Positions 41,734 to 49,915 of a stretch of DNA of 64,000 nucleotides are shown here, in pieces. The position numbers and the translations under genes are program-made. The stretch comes from Candidatus Krumholzibacteriia bacterium. Its GTDB lineage: Bacteria > Krumholzibacteriota > Krumholzibacteriia > G020349025. Each line of letters starts with the position of its first letter. The stretch's first letter is position 1. Under the pieces are notes generated by a model. That model searched no databases and had not been told where the DNA came from. It saw nothing but the letters and a program-made list of their open reading frames with translations. The stretch lies in the NCBI GenBank assembly GCA_035649275.1, contig DASRJW010000101.1, positions 210,209 to 274,208 of the forward strand. Direction: 5' to 3'.

Positions 41734-42265
41734 TCAAGCCAGAGGCAAGTGGAGCGTGGCGGACCAGATGATCTCATCGTGGATCTGGAGCATTCGCCCG
41801 GCTCGCCGCAGCGATTCCGCGTCCGGGGCCAGAAAAACACAGATCATCGTGAGCCCGTCCTGGGAGAGATAGGACTCGAGGCGCTTGGCGTCGTTTGCCT
41901 CCAAGCACGAGGTCGAGCCGCTTGGATCCTGCGGACGTCCTGCGGCGTGATCGGCGCGGTGAAGCGTCTCTCGGCAACGACGTGTACCCGCGAGTCGGCG
42001 GGGGCCCCGCACCATGTTCCCGGATGCGTTCGCAGGCCCAGGCGTGGTCGAAGGGAACACCGGCCTTGCGTTCGGCAACCCGGACGGATTCGGCGTCCGG
42101 CGCTTCGTACAGACAGAGCATGCGTTTGCGGTCGCGCGAGAAGAGCGTCTGCACGAAGGTCACCCGGTGCGTTTGCAGGCAACCGGCGCTGGCGCTTTCG
42201 ACCGATTGAATCGACTCGAAATCGACCGGGGTATCGAAGCGACGCTCAACGATCACGAGCTCCAC
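41734..42265 (-). pseudogene. Tandem DUF4242 (nickel-binding-like) protein with two frameshifts
   Basis: GTG 42265 (with GAGGGG upstream) opens a DUF4242 domain: 'MELVIVERRFDTPVDFESI', 'GCLQTHRVTFVQTLFS', 'MLCLYEAPDAESVRVAERK', 'PFDHAWACE'. A second copy follows but is split over two more frames: 'RVHVVAERRFTAPITPQDV' (frame change near 42000), then 'LESYLSQDGLTMICVFLAPDAESLRRAG' and 'IHDEIIWSATLHLPLA' (frame change near 41915), ending at 41734. Two frame changes point to a decayed gene or two sequencing errors. The pairing of two domains is a normal arrangement for this family. Confidence 0.65.
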
Positions 42266-42541
42266 GTCGGCCCCTCGCTTCCTCCGGGGCCCTCGCGGAG
42301 CACTTCAAGATCGCCTAACAGGTTTATCCGCAACAACTTAATGCCTCACGGCGACCCTGCCATGGATGGGGTGAGAGGGCCTGGAACGAGGGCGCGTGGC
42401 TGCAGACTCCGGAGATTCCACCGTCATTTTCCCGCATTCTCCACGGTCCTTCCAACGGTTTCTCACACGGTGGCAGCGTTTCCTTCTTCAAGAGACGGGA
42501 GCGACCCGTCGGACGAAGTGACCGCCACGAAGGGAAACCCC

Positions 42542-43516
42542 ATGCGACCCGAAACGATGACCCTGGACCCGAGCCCCACAGCCGCCGGCGGCATGCGCCG
42601 CGAGGGCTGGCCGGGCTACACCTATGAGGCGGCGCTCGCCGCTTCCGAGCGGGTCAACTGGCGCGTGGAAGACGTGATCGGCGGCGACAAGCGCCTCGAT
42701 TTCTCCAAGCCGTTCTTGCCGGAGTCGCTGGCGCGTGTCCAGGGCCTCGCCTTCCTGTCACCTGCCGAGAAGCGCATCCTGAACCAGATTCGCGGGCACG
42801 ATTACCTCTATATCTTCGGCCTGGTCGAAGAGTTCATCGTGCCTTACGTCCTCGATCATGTCCGGCCGATGTTGCACGCCGACGATACGCGGGTGCGGGC
42901 CTTCCTGCAGTTCGCGGCCGAGGAAGCGAAGCACATCCAGTTGTTCCGGCGCTTCCGCCAGGAGTTCCTGCGCGAATTCGGCAGCGAGTGCGAGGTCATC
43001 GGTCCGCCCGAGGCGATCGCGCAGGCCGTGCTGTCGAAGCACCCGCTCTCCGTGGCGCTCGCCATCCTGCAGATCGAATGGATGACGCAGCGTCACTACG
43101 TCGACAGCATCCGCGACGATGGAGAGCTGGACCCGCAGTTCAAGAGCCTCCTGAAGCACCACTGGATGGAGGAAGCGCAGCACGCCAAGCTGGATACCTT
43201 GATGGTGGAGGCCATCGGCGCCGCCTGCAGCCCGGAGGAAGTCGCGACCGCCATCGACGGCTACCTGGAGATCGGCGGGATGCTCGACGGCGGGCTCATT
43301 CAGCAGGTGGAGTTCGACCTGGCCGCGTTCGAGCGGGCTGCCCGACGCACCCTCGGAGAAGCCGAGCGCGAAGAATTCCGCTCGGTGCAGCGCCAGGCGA
43401 CGCGCTGGACCTTCCTCGGGTCGGGGATGACCCACAAGAGCTTCCTCGCCACCCTGGAACTGCTGTCGCCCGGTGCCTCCTCCCGGATCCTCACCGTCGC
43501 ACCGGCCTTCTGCTAG
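42542..43516 (+). CDS. AurF-like diiron oxygenase / ferritin-like protein
   Basis: 324 residues. The diiron ligand pattern of the AurF (PF11583-type) family is visible in order: Glu in 'VEEFIVPYVL', E-x-x-H in 'AAEEAKHIQLF', Glu in 'LQIEWMTQRHYVDS', and H-x-x-x-E-x-x-H in 'KHHWMEEAQHAKLD'. AurF itself oxidises an arylamine to a nitro group; other members have unknown substrates. AAGGG upstream of ATG 42542 supports the start. It stands alone between a decayed gene and a terminator. The 276 bases upstream (42266-42541) hold no gene I can see. Confidence 0.78.
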   Translation: MRPETMTLDPSPTAAGGMRREGWPGYTYEAALAASERVNWRVEDVIGGDKRLDFSKPFLPESLARVQGLAFLSPAEKRILNQIRGHDYLYIFGLVEEFIVPYVLDHVRPMLHADDTRVRAFLQFAAEEAKHIQLFRRFRQEFLREFGSECEVIGPPEAIAQAVLSKHPLSVALAILQIEWMTQRHYVDSIRDDGELDPQFKSLLKHHWMEEAQHAKLDTLMVEAIGAACSPEEVATAIDGYLEIGGMLDGGLIQQVEFDLAAFERAARRTLGEAEREEFRSVQRQATRWTFLGSGMTHKSFLATLELLSPGASSRILTVAPAFC

Positions 43517-43529
43517 GCCGGTGCGCTCG

Positions 43530-43556
43530 GGGTCCGGTGCCGTTCGCACCGGACCC
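43530..43556. terminator. Stem-loop terminator
   Basis: GGGTCCGGTGC (43530-43540), loop CGTTC, GCACCGGACCC (43546-43556): 11 perfect pairs, 14 bases after the oxygenase stop and between convergent genes. GGCTGGAGGTCTTGTT follows. Confidence 0.75.
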
Positions 43557-43643
43557 GGCTGGAGGTCTTGTTGGTGCAAGCGGTACCCTGAGTAGTGAGC
43601 TAATGTGGCGGCCCGGCGCCGCAGGTGGGCCTTCTTGCCGGCA

Positions 43644-45284
43644 TCATGGCCGCTCGCGGGGAGTCGTGGCCCGAGCCACCGGTGGGGAACCCTCGAAAGC
43701 GGGCTGCTCCCGGAGAAACCGCTCACGCGTCTCTCCCTGCTCCCGATACCGCCACCAGTTGATAACGGCGCTCAGCGCCAGCGTTGGCACTGCCGCATAC
43801 GCTAGCCAGACCTTCGCATCCGAGTTTCCATCGTCAGCAGCTGCCATCGCGCCAGCGACGGCCCCGGCCGTGGCGAAGGTCAGAGTCACCGGCGCAATCT
43901 TGGATGGTGCCGTGGGCGGTACATAGAGCTGGGCCTCGCTCAGTTCCTTGCCGCCACCGGTGACCAGAAGTCGGCCGACACCACTTCGACGGGCGTGGAT
44001 GGTGATGACCGCCTTGGAGCTATCCTCGTAGTTCTTCAGCCCGCTCAAGACGTCCTGAGGTTCCCATTCGACTCTCCATCCCTTTCGCTGCAGAGCGTCG
44101 TTTGCAGTGACCGTGAATTCGGCGCGCTCGTCGATTTCCAGGATCCCACGCCTCGGTATCAATGAAGCCATGGGCTCTTCCGGCATCGTTTGCGGCTGGA
44201 TGGTTACCTGCTTCTCCACTTGGAGCGCCCCGTCCGCGGTACTCGCGCGGAGTACGAAGGATCCAACCCGCATGGGGACGAGAGTGCGCGCCTTGGCGTC
44301 ATGCCTGGCGGCATTGGGAGGAATTACCTGAACGATCAGATCGACGGGCAAGGCTACGGTGCGGCCAGCGCGGTTCTTGCAGGTGACGGAATACGCCAGT
44401 GGCTTCCACTCCTGGCCTCTGGAGGCGAGGTTGTCGATGGTGAGTGCTGCGGGAGCTCTCCATCGGCGCTCAGCCTCCACAGCAAGCACGTACAGGCTCG
44501 AATAGCGGTCCGCTGCCGACTGGGCCGAAGAGCCTCCGACACCGGTTCCTTTCCGGGTTCGAGCCGCACCTTTCTCGGGGACTGCCTCGCGAAGCGCCTT
44601 GTCGTGGAACTGATCGACGATGAGTCGAATACGTCCCCCATCCAGCATGCTGGTGACGAGATCCATGAACTGCTTGTCGTCCTGGTTGTGGGACGCATAG
44701 TACTCGGCAACGTCGTCCAGAACCGCCTTCAGATTCTCGGTGTCGTCGAAGCGGATCTTGTTCCCGCGGATCCCGTCGACCAGGAGAGCCATCGCCCCAT
44801 CCGGGTCTCGATCGCGTTGGTACACATCGAGGAAGCGCCGCAGGACATCCGCGTTCTCCACCAGTTCCTCTGCAACGCCAGCTGGCTTGTCCGTCAGCAC
44901 CAGGACGAGACCGCCCTCCACCCACTGCAGGTCGTACCGGCACGGCCGGCGCAGATCGGCGACGATCCGCGTGATCGGAACGGGGTGCTGGGCGAACTGC
45001 GCGACACGCACCCGTGCGACGGGGCCCTCCGTCAACTCTGGAGGGCTCACCTGGAGAGCCTTCCTCGTCCCCTCGAGGTCGAGGACGAGGCGGGCAGGGG
45101 AGGCTAGCTCGAGAACACGCGGAGTCGGCATCCCACTCATCTTGAGCAGGACTTCGCTCTGCTGCGCCGTGTCGCGAAACTCGATTCCATCCAGCGTCTG
45201 AGCTGCTGCGGAGCCAGAGAGCAGGCATGCAGAGGTCCAGGCCACGGCTCGAATCAAGAGCGACTCCCCCCGGCAGGCGGTCAT
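43644..45284 (-). CDS. AMIN-domain exported protein with C-terminal membrane segments
   Basis: 546 residues from ATG 45284 (AAGGAAG upstream). A signal peptide ends at 'GSAAAQ'. Residues about 30-130 form an AMIN-like domain ('GIEFRDTAQQSEVLLKMSG', 'ARLVLDLEGT', 'RVRVAQFAQHPVPITRIVAD'), which binds peptidoglycan or localises amidases and secretins. A helical TPR-like stretch (about 140-250) and Ig-like regions follow. Two hydrophobic segments come near the end ('VTLTFATAGAVAGAMAA', 'VWLAYAAVPTLALSAVINWW'). No amidase or secretin domain is present. It is transcribed divergently from the repeat protein at 45506. Confidence 0.72.
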   Translation of the reverse strand: MTACRGESLLIRAVAWTSACLLSGSAAAQTLDGIEFRDTAQQSEVLLKMSGMPTPRVLELASPARLVLDLEGTRKALQVSPPELTEGPVARVRVAQFAQHPVPITRIVADLRRPCRYDLQWVEGGLVLVLTDKPAGVAEELVENADVLRRFLDVYQRDRDPDGAMALLVDGIRGNKIRFDDTENLKAVLDDVAEYYASHNQDDKQFMDLVTSMLDGGRIRLIVDQFHDKALREAVPEKGAARTRKGTGVGGSSAQSAADRYSSLYVLAVEAERRWRAPAALTIDNLASRGQEWKPLAYSVTCKNRAGRTVALPVDLIVQVIPPNAARHDAKARTLVPMRVGSFVLRASTADGALQVEKQVTIQPQTMPEEPMASLIPRRGILEIDERAEFTVTANDALQRKGWRVEWEPQDVLSGLKNYEDSSKAVITIHARRSGVGRLLVTGGGKELSEAQLYVPPTAPSKIAPVTLTFATAGAVAGAMAAADDGNSDAKVWLAYAAVPTLALSAVINWWRYREQGETRERFLREQPAFEGSPPVARATTPRERP

Positions 45285-45505
45285 GCGACTTCCTTCCTGT
45301 GCTGACGCCATGCTAGCGAGATCGCCTCGTCGTGACAGTCGGGCGTTTTCCTTACTACATATTTAGGTGTCTGCCCGATTCATCTCCTTCCGAGGGGCTC
45401 ATAAAATGCACATATGCCGAGCCGGCCCGGGGCTGGCTCATAGGCCCACGGCTCGGAGAGGGCCAGCATGCCTTTCCGTGCCCGCAGAGAACGGGGCGCG
45501 GGGTC

Positions 45506-47503
45506 ATGTCATTCCGAGGTGGGAAGAGCTGCCGAACCTGCGCGGTGAGCGCCGTTGCGTTCGCCGTCGGGTTAGGGGGGTTCGCTGCCGGCGCGTTGGC
45601 GTCGTGCCTCTCCGGCTTCGTGCGCGACGGTGCGGGGCGCCCCGTGGTCGAGGGAGACCTGGACTTCTTCGACTACGACACTGGGGTCAAGCTCACGACA
45701 CACGGTGACGGCACCGATGTCTTCGGTTTTTACAGCGTCTGCGTGCCTCCTGGGCTGTACACGGTGACGTTCGCCCCGCCGCCGGGCTCGAGGCTCCTCG
45801 GCAAGGAGTTCGCGCCGATTGATCTCAGGCCCGACCGTGGGCTCGAGCTGGATGTCGTGCTCGATCCGGGCACGGTGGTGGCAGGTGTGGTGAGGACGGC
45901 GGATGGCGTCCCGCTCGGAGGGGTGGATGTGGATGTGGACCGCATGTCGGGCGGACGGGTGTTCACGCCGAACGACAGGACCGATCCTGCCACCGGCGCC
46001 TACGCTGTGGTCGTCCCTGACGGACTCTACCGCTTCCGTTTCACTCCCCCGCGCGGTGCGCACTGGCAAGGGCTGCAGCTCGACGCCATGACGGTCCTGG
46101 GGGACCGAAACCTCGACGTGGCCCTGGAGCCCGGCGTGCTGCTCTACGGGCATGTCAGCGATCCGGGCGGCAGGCCCTGGAGCGGCGTCGATCTCGATTT
46201 GCGCAGGCGGGAGGATGGCGTGAAGGTGATGCTGCTGAACAAGTCGACCGGCGCGAACGGCGATTACCAGACGGCAGTGCCGCCGGGCACCTTCGAAGTA
46301 CGCTTCGTCTCGCCCCCGGGTTGCCGAGCGGTCGCGGCGCGGATGGACAGCGTCACGATCGGAGGCGACACGAGGCTGGATCGCGTTCTGGAGAACGGGT
46401 TCCTCGTGACCGCCGTCGCCCTCGATTCCACCGGCGCGCCGCTCGCGGGGGCCGAGCTCGACGTCATCCAGGAGAACACCGGGAAAAAACTCTTCATGCC
46501 ACGGAACAAGACGGATGCGAAGGGTCATGTCGAGCTGACGCTCCGGCCCGACATGTACTCGTTCCGCTTCGACCCGCCTTCGGGTAGAAACCTCGACCGC
46601 GCCACTCTGCGCGGCATCCCGGTGACGGAAGACATGACGGTCACCGCCGGGCTCCCGGCGCACGGATGGGTGCACGTGAACGGACGTTTAGTCGACACGG
46701 CGGGGGAGGGCGTCGCCGACGTCACCGTTCAGGCGCGCGCCGTCCCCAGCGGGGAGGCGGTCGGTGCGCCGTTCACGAGCACGGCGTCGACCGGGGCCTT
46801 CGACCTGGCGCTGCCACGGCGGGAGATCGAGCTGTTGCTGGCGCCGCCTCGTGGCGCGCGTCTCGTGGCCCGGCGATTGCCTCCGGTGACGGTGGCGGGT
46901 GACGTCGCACTGGAGGATATCGTCCTCGAAACCGGCGTTCTGCTCACCGCCAGGGTCACGGACACCATGAACGCACCGGTAGGCGGCGCGGTTCTCCGCT
47001 TGCTGACCTCGCCTGCGGGCGCCGAGGTCTACGCACCCCACGGGGAATCAGGGGCCGACGGCGTCGCGATCGTTGCGCTCTCACCCGGACGTTACGATGC
47101 GACGGTGACGCCACCTACGACGACTGGTGTCGCCGAGTTCACCAACGTCACCCTGACGGGGATCGACGTCAACGCCGACACCGAGGTCGCTTTCGTGTTG
47201 CCAGCACCCGAGGACAGGGGGCCACGCTCCGCCTCCTTCCAGTCGCTGGCACCCAACCCCTTCGCCGGCGCCATCGAGATCGGGGTTCGCGTGCGGGATC
47301 CGTCCACGGTGAGCATCGACGTCTACGACGTTGCCGGTCGCCGCGTCCGCCGCCTCGAACACGGTGATCGCCCGGTCTCCACCTTCACCTGCGAGTGGGA
47401 AGGCCAGCAGGAGGACGGCACGCCGGCTCCTTCGGGCTTCTATTTCGTGATCCTGCGGGCAGCGGGCACAACGGAGACGCGCAAGATTCTGTTGCTGCGG
47501 TGA
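45506..47503 (+). CDS. Secreted six-repeat Ig/transthyretin-like protein with C-terminal sorting module
   Basis: 665 residues from ATG 45506. After a signal segment come six tandem units of about 88 residues, each with 'G-x-V-x-D-x-x-G-x-P-x-x-G', 'D-x-x-G-x-Y' and 'V-P-x-G-x-Y-x-x-x-F-x-P-P-x-G' and ending in an 'L-E-x-G' junction. This resembles carboxypeptidase-regulatory-like or CNA-B-type folds used as stalks. The C-terminal 80 residues are a FlgD-Ig/type-IX-style sorting module ('LAPNPFAGAIEIGV', 'VDVYDVAGRR'-like 'IDVYDVAGRRVRR', 'PSGFYFVIL', tail 'TRKILLLR'). It is probably a surface-displayed extended protein. The sensor kinase gene follows after 22 bases. Confidence 0.82.
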   Translation: MSFRGGKSCRTCAVSAVAFAVGLGGFAAGALASCLSGFVRDGAGRPVVEGDLDFFDYDTGVKLTTHGDGTDVFGFYSVCVPPGLYTVTFAPPPGSRLLGKEFAPIDLRPDRGLELDVVLDPGTVVAGVVRTADGVPLGGVDVDVDRMSGGRVFTPNDRTDPATGAYAVVVPDGLYRFRFTPPRGAHWQGLQLDAMTVLGDRNLDVALEPGVLLYGHVSDPGGRPWSGVDLDLRRREDGVKVMLLNKSTGANGDYQTAVPPGTFEVRFVSPPGCRAVAARMDSVTIGGDTRLDRVLENGFLVTAVALDSTGAPLAGAELDVIQENTGKKLFMPRNKTDAKGHVELTLRPDMYSFRFDPPSGRNLDRATLRGIPVTEDMTVTAGLPAHGWVHVNGRLVDTAGEGVADVTVQARAVPSGEAVGAPFTSTASTGAFDLALPRREIELLLAPPRGARLVARRLPPVTVAGDVALEDIVLETGVLLTARVTDTMNAPVGGAVLRLLTSPAGAEVYAPHGESGADGVAIVALSPGRYDATVTPPTTTGVAEFTNVTLTGIDVNADTEVAFVLPAPEDRGPRSASFQSLAPNPFAGAIEIGVRVRDPSTVSIDVYDVAGRRVRRLEHGDRPVSTFTCEWEGQQEDGTPAPSGFYFVILRAAGTTETRKILLLR

Positions 47504-47525
47504 GATTCGACCCGAGCGGAGGCCA

Positions 47526-48407
47526 GTGTTGAGCTTGCGTCGGTGCATCTTCCTCGGATCCCTGGCGACCGTGGCGCTGGTCGTCGCGGTCGCGCTCACG
47601 GCTCGAAGGGTGGAAGCGAGCCATACCGTTCTCGCTACCAGCATTACCGTCGCCGCGCTCGTGTTCCTGGTCGCCGTTCTTCTGTGGCGCACCTTGAACT
47701 CCATGGCCGAACGGCTCGCGATCTCGATGCAGTGCGTCGCCATGCTCAGGGCTATTCAAACGAGTTTGCAGCGCTCTCTCGAAGCAAAGGAGATGCTCCT
47801 GCGCGAGGTTCACCATCGGGTCAAGAACAACCTGCAGGTGGTCTCCAGCCTGCTCGACCTCCAGTCGCGCTCGATCGGTGACCGCCTACTGACCGAAAAG
47901 CTCGAGGTGAGCCAGAACCGCATCCGCTGCATGGCGCTCGTCCACGAGTCTCTCTACGGTGCGGGTCAGTTCGAGCATATCGACGCTCGGGACTACCTGA
48001 GGCAGCTGGCGTCGCACCTCTTGGACAGCTACGGCCACAGCCAGAGCATCTCCCTGCATTTGGATCTCGAGGACCTGCGGTTCGATGTCGATCGGGCGAT
48101 GACCGTCGGTCTTCTCGCCAACGAACTGCTCTCCAACGCCCTGAAGCACGCTTTCCCAGCGGATCGCTCCGGGGAGGTGCGGCTACAGCTGGCCAGTCAG
48201 GGTGATGCCTGCGTGCTCACCGTGGCCGACGACGGTGTCGGCATGCTGCCGGGAGCGCAGCGCGGGAAGCCCGGGCACATGGGCATGACGTTGGTCTCGA
48301 CCTTCGCGAAACAGCTGCGAGGCTCGGTGGCCATCGAGAGCGACGCCGGCACGCGCGTGCACGTCACCTTCCCCAGGACCGACAGGATGCAAAAGGCGGT
48401 GGCGTGA
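47526..48407 (+). CDS. Membrane sensor histidine kinase, HWE/HisKA_2 type
   Basis: 293 residues. Two membrane helices (about 8-27 and 37-55) with only a short external loop are followed by a helical linker. The HisKA_2 phosphoacceptor block is 'LLREVHHRVKNNLQVVSSLL' (His about 96). The ATPase domain has N-box 'LLANELLSNALKHAF', G1 'VADDGVGML' and G2 'GHMGMTLV'. The tiny external loop suggests membrane or cytoplasmic sensing. The start is GTG 47526 or TTG 47529, after GGAGG. The stop shares a base with the next ATG (TGATG, 48405-48409), so kinase and response regulator are coupled. Confidence 0.88.
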   Translation: MLSLRRCIFLGSLATVALVVAVALTARRVEASHTVLATSITVAALVFLVAVLLWRTLNSMAERLAISMQCVAMLRAIQTSLQRSLEAKEMLLREVHHRVKNNLQVVSSLLDLQSRSIGDRLLTEKLEVSQNRIRCMALVHESLYGAGQFEHIDARDYLRQLASHLLDSYGHSQSISLHLDLEDLRFDVDRAMTVGLLANELLSNALKHAFPADRSGEVRLQLASQGDACVLTVADDGVGMLPGAQRGKPGHMGMTLVSTFAKQLRGSVAIESDAGTRVHVTFPRTDRMQKAVA

Positions 48408-49915
48408 TGATGTCGCGGCGGCTCTTCATCGTCGAAGACGAGGTCCTGATGCGCGTGCATCTGGAGAAGATCGTGCGCGACCTGGGATGGGAAGTCGTGG
48501 GCAGCGCTGACTGCCGCGCCGAGGCGATGGCCGGTGTCGCGAAGGCGGCGAAGACGCCCGATCTCGTCCTCATGGACCTGCGGCTCGCGGACGACTCGGA
48601 CGGCGTCGCTCTGGCGCGCGAGTTGCGTGAGACCCACGACCTCCGGGCGATCTTCGTCACCGCGTACTCCGACCGTGAAACGATGCGGCGGGTCGAAGAG
48701 GTGGGAGCGCTCGGCTATCTGGTGAAGCCGGTCATGAGCGCCGACGTGGGGGCAGCCCTTGCCAGCGCCCGCGGCCACCTCGAAGAGCTGCGGCGCCAGG
48801 AACAGAGCCTGCCCTGTGGGCAGGGTTCACCCGGGCGCGACGCTGTGCCGTCGCGCCCTGCCCCCCGCCCGACATCGCCGTCAGGCTTCCAGGGTCTCGT
48901 GGGCAAGAGCGCCGGCATCCAACGTGTCTTCGAACAGATCCAGGAGCTCGCGCGGCTCGACTGGACCGTCCTTGTGGAAGGCGAGACGGGAACGGGGAAA
49001 GAGCTCGCGGCACGGGCACTCCACGCCTGCAGCTCGAGGCGACAGGGTCCCTTCGTTGCCGTCAACTGCGGGGGACTCACGGACTCGCTGCTCTCGAGCC
49101 AGCTGTTCGGACATCGGCGCGGCGCCTTCACCGGCGCAGTCCGCGATCAGCCGGGTTTCTTCGAAACCGCGGACGGGGGCACACTGCTCCTCGACGAGAT
49201 CGGCGACATGTCTCCGAGCCTGCAAAGGACGATCCTCCGCGCGCTCGAGGAACGCCGGATCACCCGGCTCGGCGAGACGCGCTCGCGTCCGGTGAACGTG
49301 CGTGTCGTCGTGGCTTCGCAGCACGACCTCGGCGCGGAGGTGCGCGCCGGCAGATTCCGCGCCGACCTCTTGTACCGCCTACGCGTGGCGCGCCTGCATT
49401 TGCCGGCACTGCGCGAGCGGCGCGAGGACGTGCCGCTTCTGGCGCAATGGTTCCTCGAACAGGCGCGCCGGGTGGTAGGGAAGGCCATCGACTCGGTGAG
49501 CGAGGCGGCACAGCGGTCCCTCGGGGCGTACGACTGGCCCGGCAACGTGCGGGAGTTGCGCCACGCCATCGACTTCGCCGTGCTTGCCTGTCACACCTTC
49601 CGGCTCGAGCCGGAGGACTTGCCTGAGGAGATCCAGGAGTTTGCGCCGCATCAGGAGCAGGGCTCGAATTCCGGAGGGGCGAGCCTCTGGACGCGCGCCG
49701 AACGCGAACGGCGCACCGACCAGCGGCTCCTCGACGCCCTCGCCAAGACGGGCGGCAACCGCGCCCAAGCGGCGCGGCTGGCCGGCATGAGCCGCGCCAC
49801 GCTCTACCGGCGGCTGGAGCAGCTCGAGGCGGCGGCTGCTGGCGAGCGAACCACCAAGGAGCGCGAGGCCCCCGGCGAGCGAACGGCGCAGCTCGGGCTC
49901 AGAACCAAGCAGTGA
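48407..49915 (+). CDS. Sigma54-dependent response regulator (NtrC family)
   Basis: 502 residues. Receiver domain (1-125, phospho-Asp about 57 in 'LVLMDLRL', Lys in 'YLVKPV'). The AAA+ domain (about 165-395) has Walker A 'GETGTGKELAARAL', 'RRGAFTGAV' (the sigma54-contacting loop) and Walker B 'GGTLLLDEIGD'. The C-terminal Fis-type helix-turn-helix is 'GGNRAQAARLAGMSRATLYRRL'. It activates sigma54 promoters when phosphorylated, most likely by the coupled kinase. Candidate target promoters are at 41560-41573 and 28215-28230. Its last 17 bases overlap the end of the convergent kinase-porin gene. Confidence 0.92.
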   Translation: MMSRRLFIVEDEVLMRVHLEKIVRDLGWEVVGSADCRAEAMAGVAKAAKTPDLVLMDLRLADDSDGVALARELRETHDLRAIFVTAYSDRETMRRVEEVGALGYLVKPVMSADVGAALASARGHLEELRRQEQSLPCGQGSPGRDAVPSRPAPRPTSPSGFQGLVGKSAGIQRVFEQIQELARLDWTVLVEGETGTGKELAARALHACSSRRQGPFVAVNCGGLTDSLLSSQLFGHRRGAFTGAVRDQPGFFETADGGTLLLDEIGDMSPSLQRTILRALEERRITRLGETRSRPVNVRVVVASQHDLGAEVRAGRFRADLLYRLRVARLHLPALRERREDVPLLAQWFLEQARRVVGKAIDSVSEAAQRSLGAYDWPGNVRELRHAIDFAVLACHTFRLEPEDLPEEIQEFAPHQEQGSNSGGASLWTRAERERRTDQRLLDALAKTGGNRAQAARLAGMSRATLYRRLEQLEAAAAGERTTKEREAPGERTAQLGLRTKQ

